The notes under the pieces were generated by a model. It had not been told where the DNA came from. It saw only the letters and a program-made list of their open reading frames with translations, and did not search any database. From Diploscapter coronatus (Eukaryota > Nematoda > Chromadorea > Rhabditida > Rhabditidae), in assembly GCA_964036155.1 (NCBI GenBank), contig OZ038422.1:15833201-15897200 (forward strand): 64,000 nt of DNA, written 5' to 3'. The translations under genes were made by a program, and so were the position numbers. Positions 11,501 through 24,000 of the stretch are shown here, one piece after another. The stretch's first letter is position 1. Every line of letters begins with the position of its first letter.

Positions 11501-14290
11501 TAAATTTATTTAGCTTTCGATTTTTCAATATTCAACTCTGCCCCCTCTTTGGAAAAAGTATGGCTCGAAATTGTCAAACATAAAACTCAGAACGGAATTT
11601 CTTCTCGTCGTGTTATTTTGTCTGCAAATGGGATAAGAACCTTGATCGTTGAATTTATTGAATAACCCAATTGTACGCAAACTATAAACTATATGAACGA
11701 CATTCGATATTCGACTCGATGAAAAGAAGTCTCTAATTGACGTGACAATTCGAATTTGCATCGATTTTCCATTATTCCGCCAAACTGTGTGTCAACTTCT
11801 CAACTTTGGACAGTTTCAAGCTTTCCCCAACTTTTCCACGCTCCTTTCGATTTTCCGCTAATTGCGGCTTCCTGTCCGCACAGTTTCCTCACGTTCAGAC
11901 TACGGAATCACTTCGCATCACTTTCTGTGTTTTCCTTTTGGGCTTTCCTCGAAGTGTCATTTCGTCATTTTTTAGTAGGCAATTCTCCAGTCTCGATCGT
12001 TCATCTATGCCTTAAAGGGCAAGCGTGAGAACACACAGCTTTTATTTCGATTTTCCATCAGTAAAAAGAATGTCATTGCATGACGCTTTGACGAACCCAA
12101 CACTTCTATGTTATGATGATTATCTATCGCAGCAAAAGTCATTCATTTTGGGGTTACATTTTGGTCAGTTTGGTTGCAGAAGTTTCTCAGAAACGCTTAC
12201 TTTTTTCGAGCCTTTCAAAATCTCTCCGCTTTTAATACTATCTCGCCTCTGCTGGCCTAGCTCATAACGCAAAATGCGAATCCCTCCCTCACGGCAGTGT
12301 GGTGTGTGGTGGATGGCGAGCTAGGTTTTTGCCCTTTTAGAACATTATGCGAGAGGTTTCTGTAAAAAGAGAGCGCAGAGAAACCCGAAAGAAGTAGATG
12401 TTTATGGGAAAGCTAGAGTAACTACGCTATTGTTACATATTTTTGTCATAAAAGCATAAAGAATAGTGCCTCTCGCTTCCTGTCCTTCCAATTAGTGAAA
12501 TTGTGAAATGTATATCGATTCTGATCGATTTCTGTCGAACTTTCCGCCTGCAGACCGCCATTTGTCTCTCGTCGCTCGAAATTATGAAAAAGCTGCAAAT
12601 TTGCCAAAAATAATTCGCCATTTTCATGAAAACTCTAATAAAACGTAGTGTTTTTGCGAAGTTTTACCGCGAAAAAGCATTAGCCTGCCATTTTCAGTAA
12701 AATATAAGAATTGCCTCATCGTTCGGTTAAAGGCGCGAATTCAGGCGAACGATTTTTGCTATAACAAAAACGGGACCGCTGGTGAAAAATGAGTTCTGCT
12801 AAAATCGCAGCAAAACCGATTCGAGTCTATTTTCGTAGATGCTATCGGCCATTCTCTACCTACGTGTTAGGGGGAAGATTAATTCGACTCTGGGCAAATC
12901 TGATTTGTTTTGGCTAGATTTTTATCGATTCTTTTTCCCGACAGTTTTTGCATGTTCATTCAATCGTGAAAAAGCGATTGATCTTTAGATATGCGCACTC
13001 AATCAAATTAGTGTCAAAGCATAGTTATAGACTGTATTTTGCTCATAGACTAGTTCGTTTTGTTAGTTATTTATTTGAGTAAAACTCAAGGAATATCGCT
13101 TCTTCAGATAAATAAGAGTTCCAATTGTTGCTTTCTCTCCTATAATTTTAGCAGAGGGCCAATGCGTAATTGAATAAAATGAAAAGAGTGCAGAAATCGG
13201 AGTTCATCCTCAGAAATTTTTCGAAACGAGGTAGGAATCGGAATTGACTTATTAAAATTAACTCACAGCCGCCGGAATTTCGTTTTGCCTCTGATTTGTA
13301 GCCTTTTCACACTTTTATTGTTTCATTATTTGGAACAGAGGTGTCCAATATTCGATTTTTCTGGAACGGGGACGGGTAAATCTTAGACACTCTGATCTGA
13401 AAATCCGATTTTGATGCATTTCCATTCATCTTTTTTATTTTCCTTTTTTATTCAATTCCTGATCAAATATTTTTTCTTCATTAGTGAAGGATATCCTCTT
13501 CGGGCCTTTTCGTACTTTTTCCAAATCTTTGACCAAATGGATAAAAGACAGTTTCTTAGTTCCTGTGACAAACATAGGCGTGAAGCTTTGCGGTACTAAT
13601 GACTCCCGAAAGTCTGCTTCTGCAAAAACGGTGATGAAGCCAAATTGCATGAACTTAAAGTGCAGGCAAATTTGCGAATTAGGCCGATCGAATGGTGTTG
13701 GTGATTAGTGGATTTATCTGAGAATAGAATCCTAACTAATCATGCCGGAAGTAGGGAATCATATATGTCGTGTATAGTTTCTCGTAAATTTTCCTAAACT
13801 GTGTTAATTCCTGGTTAATTATGCCTATCAGCGATTATCGTTGCTGCTGTTGACTTTATGGTTTAGTCGATAATATCGCCATCTGCGCGTATGTTTTACT
13901 CCCTCATCACTTATCATCGCAGCTATAGTTCATTCATAGGAAATAGATGCGCAACTCGGGGGGACGTTGTTTTTTCATTGCAGGGATAGAGAAAGAGAAG
14001 TATAAAGATGCAAAGACAGAACGATTAAACGAAAGTAACAGCCATCGGAAGGAAACTGCGAAACAGTAGAAGATACAGAACGAAAAAGAGTCGGAAAAAT
14101 GATGAGAGAACGAGAAAAAAACAAGGTGTTTAGATAGATGAAGAGATGTGAGATATTCGAGTAAAGAGAGAGAGAGAGAGAGGCTGTGCATCATGTAGCT
14201 GCTACAGAGATGCAAAAACGTGTGAGAGAACACTCCCTTCAACGCATACAGGAACTGTACATTAGCATCGCACTGAGACAGGAGACACAG
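8578..14290. other. Long non-coding stretch upstream of the ADAMTS gene
   Basis: About 5.7 kb in which no convincing exon chain was found on either strand. It is AT-rich with scattered short homopolymers, a TTTCCTATTTCC-like low-complexity run near 8785-8810, and a (GA)n microsatellite at about 14165-14182. Two overlapping open frames near 13411-13708 were examined and not accepted. It may carry distal regulatory sequence for the large gene downstream. Confidence 0.4.
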
Positions 14291-14344
14291 GCTCCGCCCA
14301 TTTTTGCGAATCTGCCTGCAATTCCCGGCACGAGCTCCGCCCAT
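14291..14344 (+). promoter_or_regulatory. Two GCTCCGCCCAT motifs, candidate GC-box sites
   Basis: The exact motif GCTCCGCCCAT occurs at 14291 and again at 14334, 43 bases apart, in a locally GC-richer stretch about 0.7 kb before the ADAMTS start codon. CCGCCC is the core bound by Sp1/KLF-type zinc-finger factors. Use as promoter sites here is inference. Confidence 0.3.
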
Positions 14345-14860
14345 CCGCCTCTCCTCCCTCTTCCGCTAACATCATCTGTCTTCTTGTTCTCTTTGCATCT
14401 TCGCCATCTCTTTAAAATTCGTCGGTCTCGCCCCCACAGCATTGCGACGAGACTCCATTTCATTAGGGGGATGCAGGCATCCATCCAAATTGAAAGTGCT
14501 CGTGATTGGGTGAGGTCGTCCTGAGAGGCTGTTCGCGCTACACCTACACTTGGTCACAGTATGCGTAGATAAATGCACAAATGCGGTGTCGATCATTGGA
14601 TTATGCATTCAATTCAACTATTTCCTTTCAAAACATCTTTTTCTTCGGCATTTTTTGCAGCGCAATGGAATAGAATAGTACTCCCGAGTCTGTGAGGACA
14701 GGGCGCGGCAATTCAAATGACCTCCTCCCAGTCTTTCAGTCCTTATTCCAGTTCGCTGATCGCCCTTTCAACCATATATTGCAACACCTACTCGCGTTGT
14801 CCGTTGTTTTGAATTTCTAGCAACTTTAAAACTTTAATTATTTCAGTCGTTTTTTTCCAG

Positions 14861-14916
14861 ATCGCGCACCTCCCCCACCAGACACGCCCTGGGAGAGCTG
14901 AGGAACGCCTCTGCAG
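14861..14916 (+). other. Possible 5' UTR exon or spliced-leader acceptor of the ADAMTS gene
   Basis: A strong acceptor (TCGTTTTTTTCCAG, ending 14860) is followed by 56 GC-rich b and then CTGCAG|GTGACT, a good donor. Further acceptors (TCCTACAG, GGTTCAG) lie before the start codon at 15042. This fits a small leader exon or trans-splice site. It has no coding role in this model. Confidence 0.35.
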
Positions 14917-15041
14917 GTGACTGATCACTTGGACATTTTACCGGACTCTGGATCTGTCCTACAGCTGATATATTCAAGAGCTGAGAGGTTCAGCTGCGAC
15001 ATTTCTATCCGACGATATTTTGGCCTAAGCCAATCATTCGA

Positions 15042-18000
15042 ATGCGAAATTTATTTGCCGTAACGATGAGTTCGCTACGATATTTCCTGTGGCTATTTCT
15101 ATTAGTTCAGGTTAGTTTTCAAAAATTCGCTATTGTTGAGGCTTGTCATGTTGCTGGTCAAATATTTCGGTATTCATTATGATCTCATTCTAATTGTTGA
15201 TTTACAATCTATTCATACGCAATCGATAGCTTGTCTATTGCATCGTCGGACGCTCTGCGCACTATTTCCGTCGCTCTCCATCTCCTCACTGCATAATTAT
15301 TCGATTATCATTGCTTCTTCGTTGCATTGCATCTTTTTTCTTCTTTTCCTATCGTCGTTCATATCCATATTTCATCGTGATCATCATTCATTCATTCATT
15401 CATTAACCAAACGGTCAAACTCGTTTCATTGAATGATTATCGAAGTACCTGCGCGATATCTTCTTCATCCGTCAAAGAAGATATCAACTAATATTTCATT
15501 CAAGGCGGCATGTTTTCATTCAACCCTTGACCTCCAAAAACGAGTGATTTCTCTCTCGATGAAAGAACGCGAAGATCAACTTGCCGGAAATTTTCCTCTT
15601 CGATGTTCGAATTATCAAATTAGGCTGCGAAAAGTCGACCATTTTGTGGAGATGATAGGGCTACCACCTCATACTTGCAAAAAATGGCACCACACTAACT
15701 AACGCAGAGCACTTTTATTTTGCCGTTCCAGATGGTCTGTCTATCGACTGTTTTTCGACAGCTAACATTTCCCGTCTCATGAGTGGTAATAGCTAATTTT
15801 TGATTGTCTTATCATAAAACTGCTACTTGGGGCAGGCGAAGATTAAATGCAAAAGGGTTGATGGCAGGCAAATTATCGACCGAACACCACCGCAATCAGT
15901 CAAACAGAAATCAGAATCAGCAGAACCATAACTAGAACAGCCATTGAGTTGGAAAACTACAAAAATCGAGCAATTTGAGTGAAATGCGACAATCTAATAT
16001 CCCCCCTCTCGCTTATGTCTGACAATCGACGTCTACACTGTGAACGGTGCCTAGAACTCGATCATTCAATCAACTCGACTTTTTCACGTAGACTCTTATC
16101 AAGTTAAGGATTGCCTTTTTACATCATGTCGTAGACGCGTTACAAAAACTCTGATAATAATTCTCAATGAATTATCGCAATTAATTAACTTATTGTTAGA
16201 TGAAATCGCGCATACTTTGCATCCTATCACAGTAGTTCAAACATCAATGAATACCCTATGGGTATTATTGATTTTACTTTCACGAATTTTACAATCGGAA
16301 CTCATTACCTTCAATTGTTGGGGGAGGTTTGCGGTGTTTTTCGCGTTTTTCGAAACTTGGTCTTTCACCCAGCCTAGTTATAAATCATCCATCGTGAGAA
16401 AAGAAATGAAGGCGAAAGAGAAAATATGGCAGATGCGGTTGAATTGCTGAAATACAGGCAGATAGAAGGAGAACTCTCATTCATTGATAATCGGGACGGA
16501 AAAAAAACCCGCTAAACTGAGGCGAACAGTTCTGTTCAACAGGGGAAAAATGAGGACATTTTGCCATCAAATTCTGGGAAAAGTGAGATCAACAAATTAC
16601 AAGACTCCTCAATCATTTGGCCGCACGTCGTGTCTTCGCTGGTTATTCCCACTGATTTTATGATAAAACTGAAAGTTCGCACCGAATCACATCGCTTCAT
16701 TTCTGCCACTCAATACGACACTTTTCTGGTAGAAAAACGACGAACTAATTTGCAAGGGAATTGTCCGAATTATTGACATCGCGCTACTGCGCCTTTCTTC
16801 TTGAACCTCTAACTTTGCCGCTAATGTTCTTGGCGTTTAGCGTATTCGGTTCAAAATTCGAAATTTCGAAAAGCCTTTTAGGTGAATTAGCTAGTGTTGT
16901 TTATAATTTTGTAAAATTTCATAAGTCGAATTTCGCGCTGACCTTGTTCAACCGTTCACTGTTTGTTTGTCGGTGTTTTCATGTGTTGAATGAGGTGAAA
17001 TTGCAATGAAAAGTGCCAGTTGACCGGGATGAGGCATCGTTTTGCAAACAAACAGGAAAATCTTATCCTAGTTTCCGGCTCAGCTGACTGACACAGGATT
17101 TGAACGGTTCGAGTCTGCTCTCGTAAACACCTTTCGTGAATCTCACGGATCTCTACCCTATCCAAATTGGGTTACGCAAACAGCTGCGGAGTTCGAGTTA
17201 TAGGTGACAAGCTGCAAACCCAGCAGCAAACCATCAAAATAATGGGCTGCTTTCGTTTTTCCTTCCACGGTTAAATGGGCTTGAAAGAAAGGAAGCGCGA
17301 GGCGACAACGACCACATCGAAGGACCTTAGGAGAGGAACTGTAACCGCCTCAGAGACTAGGTTAGATAAACAATACGGCTAGGCGAAATCAAACTATTTG
17401 CATTGTGTTTATGAGTAAGGAAACCTATGTTTTCGCTTTGAATTCGAATTAGCGCAACGTGCAAAATCACATAGGGGATTTCATACAAGTAAAAGTAAAA
17501 GGAACCGATCAACTAAATTCAATCTTGTATTTCGACGGCGTAAAGATTAGTCACTTTGCGTGACGCCGAATACAAGTAAACCGTGAACTTCGATGAATAA
17601 GCCGTTGATATGCATCTTTTATGCGTCTTTTATGCAACTTTTAAGCAACAACAAAGACTTATTTATCTATCGTTAGGCAATTCTCTACTCACGATAGGTC
17701 AGTTGAATGAATTCAGTGATAATCGACGTGGTGACGAACACAGAAAAAGCATGACTTCTTGATTGTGTGAACTTAGGGTGATCTTCATTCTTCACGGAGA
17801 AAACTCATTTTCTTCCAGAATTGTCAAAGAATTCTCGCGCATGATTGTTTAAGAATGCAAAATTGAGTTCGAATATAGGATTACCCGTGTTTTGTCTCCT
17901 ACCAAATAATCTTGTTCACATGATGGTGTTAGATTTCTGCCAGAATGTCTCTGCTAATTGCAATGCAAACTTTTCAAAGCCTTTGATTGATTTGATTCGC

Positions 18001-21000
18001 TGTAATCCACTCATTTTCATTGTCAATTTTCCAAGTCATTTAGCAGAATTAAGTACTGCAGTGCGCATTTAGGGAAATCGAAATTTGCTTGATTTGGTTT
18101 TTTTTCTCTCTCATTTGACTCCTCTTTCACTTCAGACGGTCACGTTTAACTGTGCGCTTTGTCAGAAATCAGAGGGCAAAAATTAAGAGCGGGCGAAATT
18201 CTGAACTCCCAACAATCAAATTGGCGCATAAAAGTCGTATATAAGGTCGCCTTGTAAATATTGCAAATGAAAAAATATTGGAACGAGGATCAGAAAATCA
18301 AAATTTTCTCAACGCTGTCAACTTTATTTCTCGTCAAATGGGTCAAGATACTCCAGATTCATTGTCATTGTCCAACTGCTTTTGGACTTTGAAGGATCAA
18401 ACAGACCTTTCCAGTTGGTTTTTGTAATCAACTATACCAGTTCCGAAATCAAAGACATCAATGAAACTGAATGAGCTCGCATAAATATTAGCCTCGCGGT
18501 TCCAGTGTCATCTTACTACTCATACTTTTCAATTCTAGCTTATTTCCTGTCATCTCTTAACTTCGCACGCTATTTCGATCCATTAGGAGTTCGTCGTCGA
18601 CGAGTTTCTTTCGAAGTTTTCATGTCTCGCGGCGTTCCCCCATTCACTTTCTCAGCATTCTCTATTTCCCTTATTCTCTTCGCATCGTTTCTTTATGGTC
18701 ATACTTTCTGCCAACAGCTTACCACGAATTACTGACTCAACTTTTTCACCTCGGCCTTCTCAAAGCCACGATTTCGAAAAGACACTCTTTGAAAGCTATT
18801 ATCCGGCAAAAAGTAAAGGCAAAGTTGGCCGACTTTAAACAAAGATCCAAATTTGAAAGTCTAAAGAATTCCCTGCAAGTGATTCATGTCACAAAAAATA
18901 CACATGCGATCTTTAATTTTTGGCATAGAGCGTTCATCTTTTGCATAAGACATATGGGCCGCGCCCAACCTGAAATTAAAAATTTCACCGCTCAAAGACC
19001 ACCTTGCGTTATTTTATGATGAAATGAGATTAGAGCAAGATCATTTCGGGAAATACTTTCTGTTTTAGTAGTCATTAGGTAAAGTTAGGCGTTAATTTCT
19101 GAAAGTAGGTCCATTTCGGAAGTAAAATTGCACGTGTCTAATCGCTCTGATTTGATGGGTAACATGGTTTACGACTACACACATTTGTCCTTACAACTAG
19201 AGTGTCGAACTGTCAGAAGGAGACACGTCAGAAAATGAAGCGGGAACTTATACCGAGAAAATATCAGACAGATAGCAAATGAACTCGTAAATTCTCAAAC
19301 TTGATGCAATAAACTGCACTAGAAGGGAGTGTCAATGATCCAGAATCATAAAGACGATCTTCTTAGAAATGATTGATTTTCTGGAGGGAAACTATTTGTT
19401 GAAGGACCAGTACCTATGATACATCTTCGGGTTCATTTCAAATAAATATTTTCCTAACAAAGGAAGCTCCTACATAGGAACTCACAGATCTTGATGAAAC
19501 TCTCCAAATAGAGGTTTTCGATGACGCTGATTAGTAGATTAGTATTATCGCGTCAAAATCCGTAAAATAGGGACTTGGAGCCTGGAAATCGAAGACAATC
19601 CTATTTCTTCCCTTTATTTGTGAAATTGGAAAATTTGCATGCATGCGTTGGCAAGCGAATTTGCCATTGCTTGCACAAAATACAAGTAAAAACGGATAAA
19701 AATTCCTTAACTCCAGACTCCTATTCAGCACTTTTTGACTTCATCACCGTAATCCCCGTCATTGAAAACCCCTATTCTGAAAGTTCCATCAAGATCCGTG
19801 AGTTCATATGTGGGAACTTCTCTTATAAGCTCATGAGCAATCAATGCTTGAAACTAGTTTCACGCTTCTCAAAGTTTTTATAGGTGGTAAAAATATGACG
19901 GAGTGACAAGATATTTTTTAGCCAAATATACGGTGAACCTCACTTTTTCCAGAAAGATTGTCGCTTGACATGTGTCATTCTTTCATTTTTTAGAAAATCA
20001 TTCCGTCACTCAGTTAAATTTTAATTGCCATTTTCATGTTCTACCAACCTTTTCACATTTATACAAAAAAATTCAAAATCACACCATTCAATCTTAGAAA
20101 CAGTCTCCAGACCTACAAATCAAATATAATTTATCACTTTTTGCTATTTTATTGTCCTTATCGACCATCCAGTTGATTGACAATCAACTCGATAAATATT
20201 GTCGAAGTGTCAATTTTCACTGCTTCTGATAACCTGCGGGAGGCTGTCTCTGCGCACTGTACCTTTTCTTCAAAGGGCCGATTTTTGCATCGGAAAAAGG
20301 TGGTGCGCGATTTTCTTCGATTCGAAGCCGAAGTAACTCGCTGCGAGATGCGCGCAATGTGGTTTAGTTTCAGTTCTTCTCCCAAAATGAGAGGAGGCAG
20401 AAAAGCAAAAAGCCAAATTCGAACAAAAAAAAATCGTTTCGCTGACAAAATCGAACTTTTTCCTGAGATCTCTCGCTTTTCACGATATTTCCTTCGACTT
20501 TTGCACTGTTCTCTGCGTTTCTGCGAGTTACTTGCTATTTCTCAGGTTGGCCGGAAGTGAAGCCAAAATGTGTCGACTGATGGGAGGCTCTCAATTTCTA
20601 ACCTGATCGATGCCGCCGCAACCGTTCATGTCCTTCAGCCATTCTTTCTTCTTTTCTGCGCACCTTTTCTTCTTATCATTCATTTATCGACAATGATTTT
20701 TGTTTCATTGGCATTTTTCTATCTGTGACGAAGGCATTGATATCGATTCAAAAATAGAAAAGCACATCAATCAATTTGACATCGAAACTTCCCATAATTT
20801 TCGACAAATTTTACGATGGTTCACACACGAAGATTAATCAAAATTTGACTGCTAACGCAACTTTCAATGGGTAAAAGCTTGTCAAAACTAGACTGACGTT
20901 GAACCACAGGTCGTTCAAAATGTGACAATGCGACGAAGTGAAAAGGAGAAAGGTCAAGAAGAAGAAGAGGGTTAACAATAAAAAGGAAGCGTAAAAGCCG

Positions 21001-24000
21001 ATTGCCTTGAGAGATCGAGGAAAGATCAATTGTTGAGACTGTCTAACGGGGAATCCCAAATTGTATAATAGTTTTATTGCACGGCGGTGCTTCATAAAAA
21101 TTTATTATTGGACTGCATTTTGTTTTCGTTTGACTTTAGATAAAATTAGGTAGCCTTTAGCAGTACATGAAATAAAATAACGATAAGATAGTCGAGAAAA
21201 GTTTGATCTTTACACGAGAGCGATTTAGATTTTGGCGCTGAAACTAAGAACAAAGTTTGACAATTGTAAAATGCACTAAAAGCGAATAAAATCGTCCTTT
21301 TTCATGGATTTTCAGAAGACAAGTGTACTTTTGATCTTCGATATTTTATTGTAATTGTAGCTCTTCATGCGCATAGTAAAAGTTCAATAAATTTTCCCGG
21401 TCATTAGAAATTCGAAAGTTGTGCTTTGTGATGCGCAACATTTCAAGAATCTTCTCGGAAAGCAAAAAGTGGACTCGTTACTCGCGTTTCGCATAAGATA
21501 CAGGAAACATTAATCCGAGAGGGAAGCCGCTTAACCTCGTCTGAATGCCTAATCTCTCTCAAATACACTCACTATTTCGAAACGAAAACGCGACTTTTAT
21601 AGTAATCTGCGCTTCTTGCGTGTATCATTCAAGAATTTTAGTGGGGAAGTATGGAAAGTCATCGAATAACGATAAACTAAGTTTAGCATCCTTGATAATA
21701 AATTGTAAAATTGTGACTTTTACAAAGTGTTATGGACTCTAATAGATTTCTAAAAGGATAAAATTTCGAAATTTGAAGGTTTTTCTGTTTCAAAAATTCT
21801 CAATGGATAAAGGACACTTGCGAATAGAGGATTTTTAAGAAAAGTTAAGGAAAATTCCAAACTTAGTCATTCAAACGTTGAAAATCAATCGCTGCTTTCA
21901 TCGACGTCGTGCCCTATGTGCATGCGTGCACGAGTAAAGAAGGGTAGGAGATAACACGACTGTGTATTTATTCATTGCTAATAATCAATGTCAGTATCAC
22001 TTTGCTCTTCTTTTGCTTTTGTAGTGGAACTAATTAGGTCAGTGTTTATTCTCGAGAGAAACTTTGCTTTCTTTTTCCCTGTCCAATTTCCTTTTCCAAA
22101 TGAGTAAAATGGCAAAAGATTAAGGGTGAAGACGTCTGGCGCCAGTTTGGAAAAATGACGATCGAGAAGAGAAAAAGGCGAAAATGAAGTTGAAAAAAGA
22201 GTGAAATTAAGAAAGATCTGCAAGAAACCAAACTGTCAGAAGGGAAAAGAAAATACATAAATGAGAACGGTTTGAAAACTTTAGCAAAATTGAACCAAAT
22301 CGTTAGAAGGGGGTTTTCTAAATAACAAAACTTAGGGCAGTCTGGAACAATTGCAAATTTGTAGTTTGAACATTTCTTGTTCATGTTCGAAAAAGTATAG
22401 AGGAAAGATGCTGGACTTTACCCTTTCATCTAACTGTGCCACTGAGTTTCTACTTGATGAGAAATTTAAATTTTTAGAACAAAATTTCGAGATCATATTC
22501 CCATCTTCCATGTTCTCCTGCCACAATCAACAAAATTGATCGAATCAGTGTGAATACCGAAATTAGCCAAGCAACATAATAAATGTAAAAAAGCCAAATA
22601 ATCTAATTAAGTAGTTGAATGGCAATTCAAATAATGAAAAATCGATGAACAAGGTCACTTTTCAGGAAGTTTACACGGTAATTCATTTCTTTACGCCGGA
22701 AGAGTTGCAATATACATTTGGAGTGAAAACTGTTAGTGAAGGTAATCGAACTGGAAAAAGATTGAACTCTGAAAAACAGGCCTTTGCAAATAATGTCCGC
22801 AAAGTGGGTATGGATAAAAGATAGTTCTGAATAATTGAACAGAGTTATGAAACGTTCGAATGTTCTGATTGATTTGAAATATCAAATCTTTACGCGAAGC
22901 GTGAAGTTATTACCATTCATTTTGCTGAATAGCACTCCAGCAGAGAATGAATGAAAGATAGACATTTCTCAGCTAAAAATTATATCCAAGCAAAGACCTG
23001 TTTGAAATAATAACTCTAAACAATTCCTTTCTAGAATAATTTCATTTTCTCTAGCTTTCGAATAAAAATGATATTCTTTATCAATTTTGAATTTATCGCT
23101 TCTTCCTGAAAAATTTATAGAAAAATTACAGTACCCAAATATGAAGAGACCGATCCTCGACTGATTTACTCGGATTCTGGAGAATTGCATCGGATACAGC
23201 TGTCCGCGATGGGCAAGGAGTACGACTTGGACTTGAAGCCGACACTGCAGCAGCTCGTTCATCCTGCAATGACTGTCGTGCATAGAGACGAGAAAAACGG
23301 AGGTAATCAACGAAAAATACAAAATGTTTTCTTCTAGTATTTCTAGCTGATTCCCTTTCGCAAAAATTCCGAGTTTCATGCCATTTCAAATTCACCTCTT
23401 GATGTTTTACTCGACTCGTTCATCCCGAGTTCAAACTCTAGCCCGATCTGTAGTCGCAATGACCTCGCGCACTCTTCAATTATTCCCGTTAATTGTGTGC
23501 AAATGTGTTCTGACATAAAACACCCTTTGCTCGTGGGAAGTGCCTTGTTTTGGTTTGAACTTTGACGCATTTTCTTTCATAATTGTAATGACTTGCTTGG
23601 CTAAGTGGGCACTTGAAGAGGTCAAAAACGTTGAATTATTACCTCGTCTGTCGCGCATCACGTTATCTTCGGAATTCTCGGGAAATGATTGAATGAATAA
23701 ATGAATGAATGAACATGCGTAAATTTTGAAATATTGAAAATCGATGAAATTAATTTTCAGGAAGATTGATCGTTGACGAGCAGCCGAACAACTGCCATTT
23801 TCACCATCGGTCGAACACGACGATTGCTGCCATCAGTAACTGCGATGGACGAGTGGTAAAACTTCAAATCGTTTAAAATCTTTTTTACAAAAACCGAAAT
23901 TTCAGAAGGGTACCATCATTGATCCGACCGGAATCCACGTCATCCATCCCTTTCCCGATCGACATGCGCACAGGTCAAAACGGTCTACAGGTGGGAGTTT

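Noticed and set aside
13411..13708. Two overlapping + strand frames, one with a signal-like start (MHFHSSFLFSFF), the other with four Cys near its end
   Set aside because: Tempting as a small secreted cysteine peptide, but neither frame has both a start and a coherent mature part, the hydrophobic start is a T-rich low-complexity run, and no partner exon was found.
14186..14608. Overlapping open frames on both strands near 14.2-14.6 kb
   Set aside because: They arise from locally higher GC that removes stop codons. No splice sites, no family features. More likely promoter DNA of the ADAMTS gene.
20158..20448. 96-codon - strand frame with a hydrophobic N-terminus in ADAMTS intron 1
   Set aside because: The complementary strand is open too and composition is merely GC-richer. 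No splice partner or recognisable domain; possible regulatory segment only.
23969..23990. Whether the HRSKR-containing exon could end before the prodomain cleavage site
   Set aside because: Phase at both ends and the neighbouring conserved sequence agree with the model. No alternative improves it.
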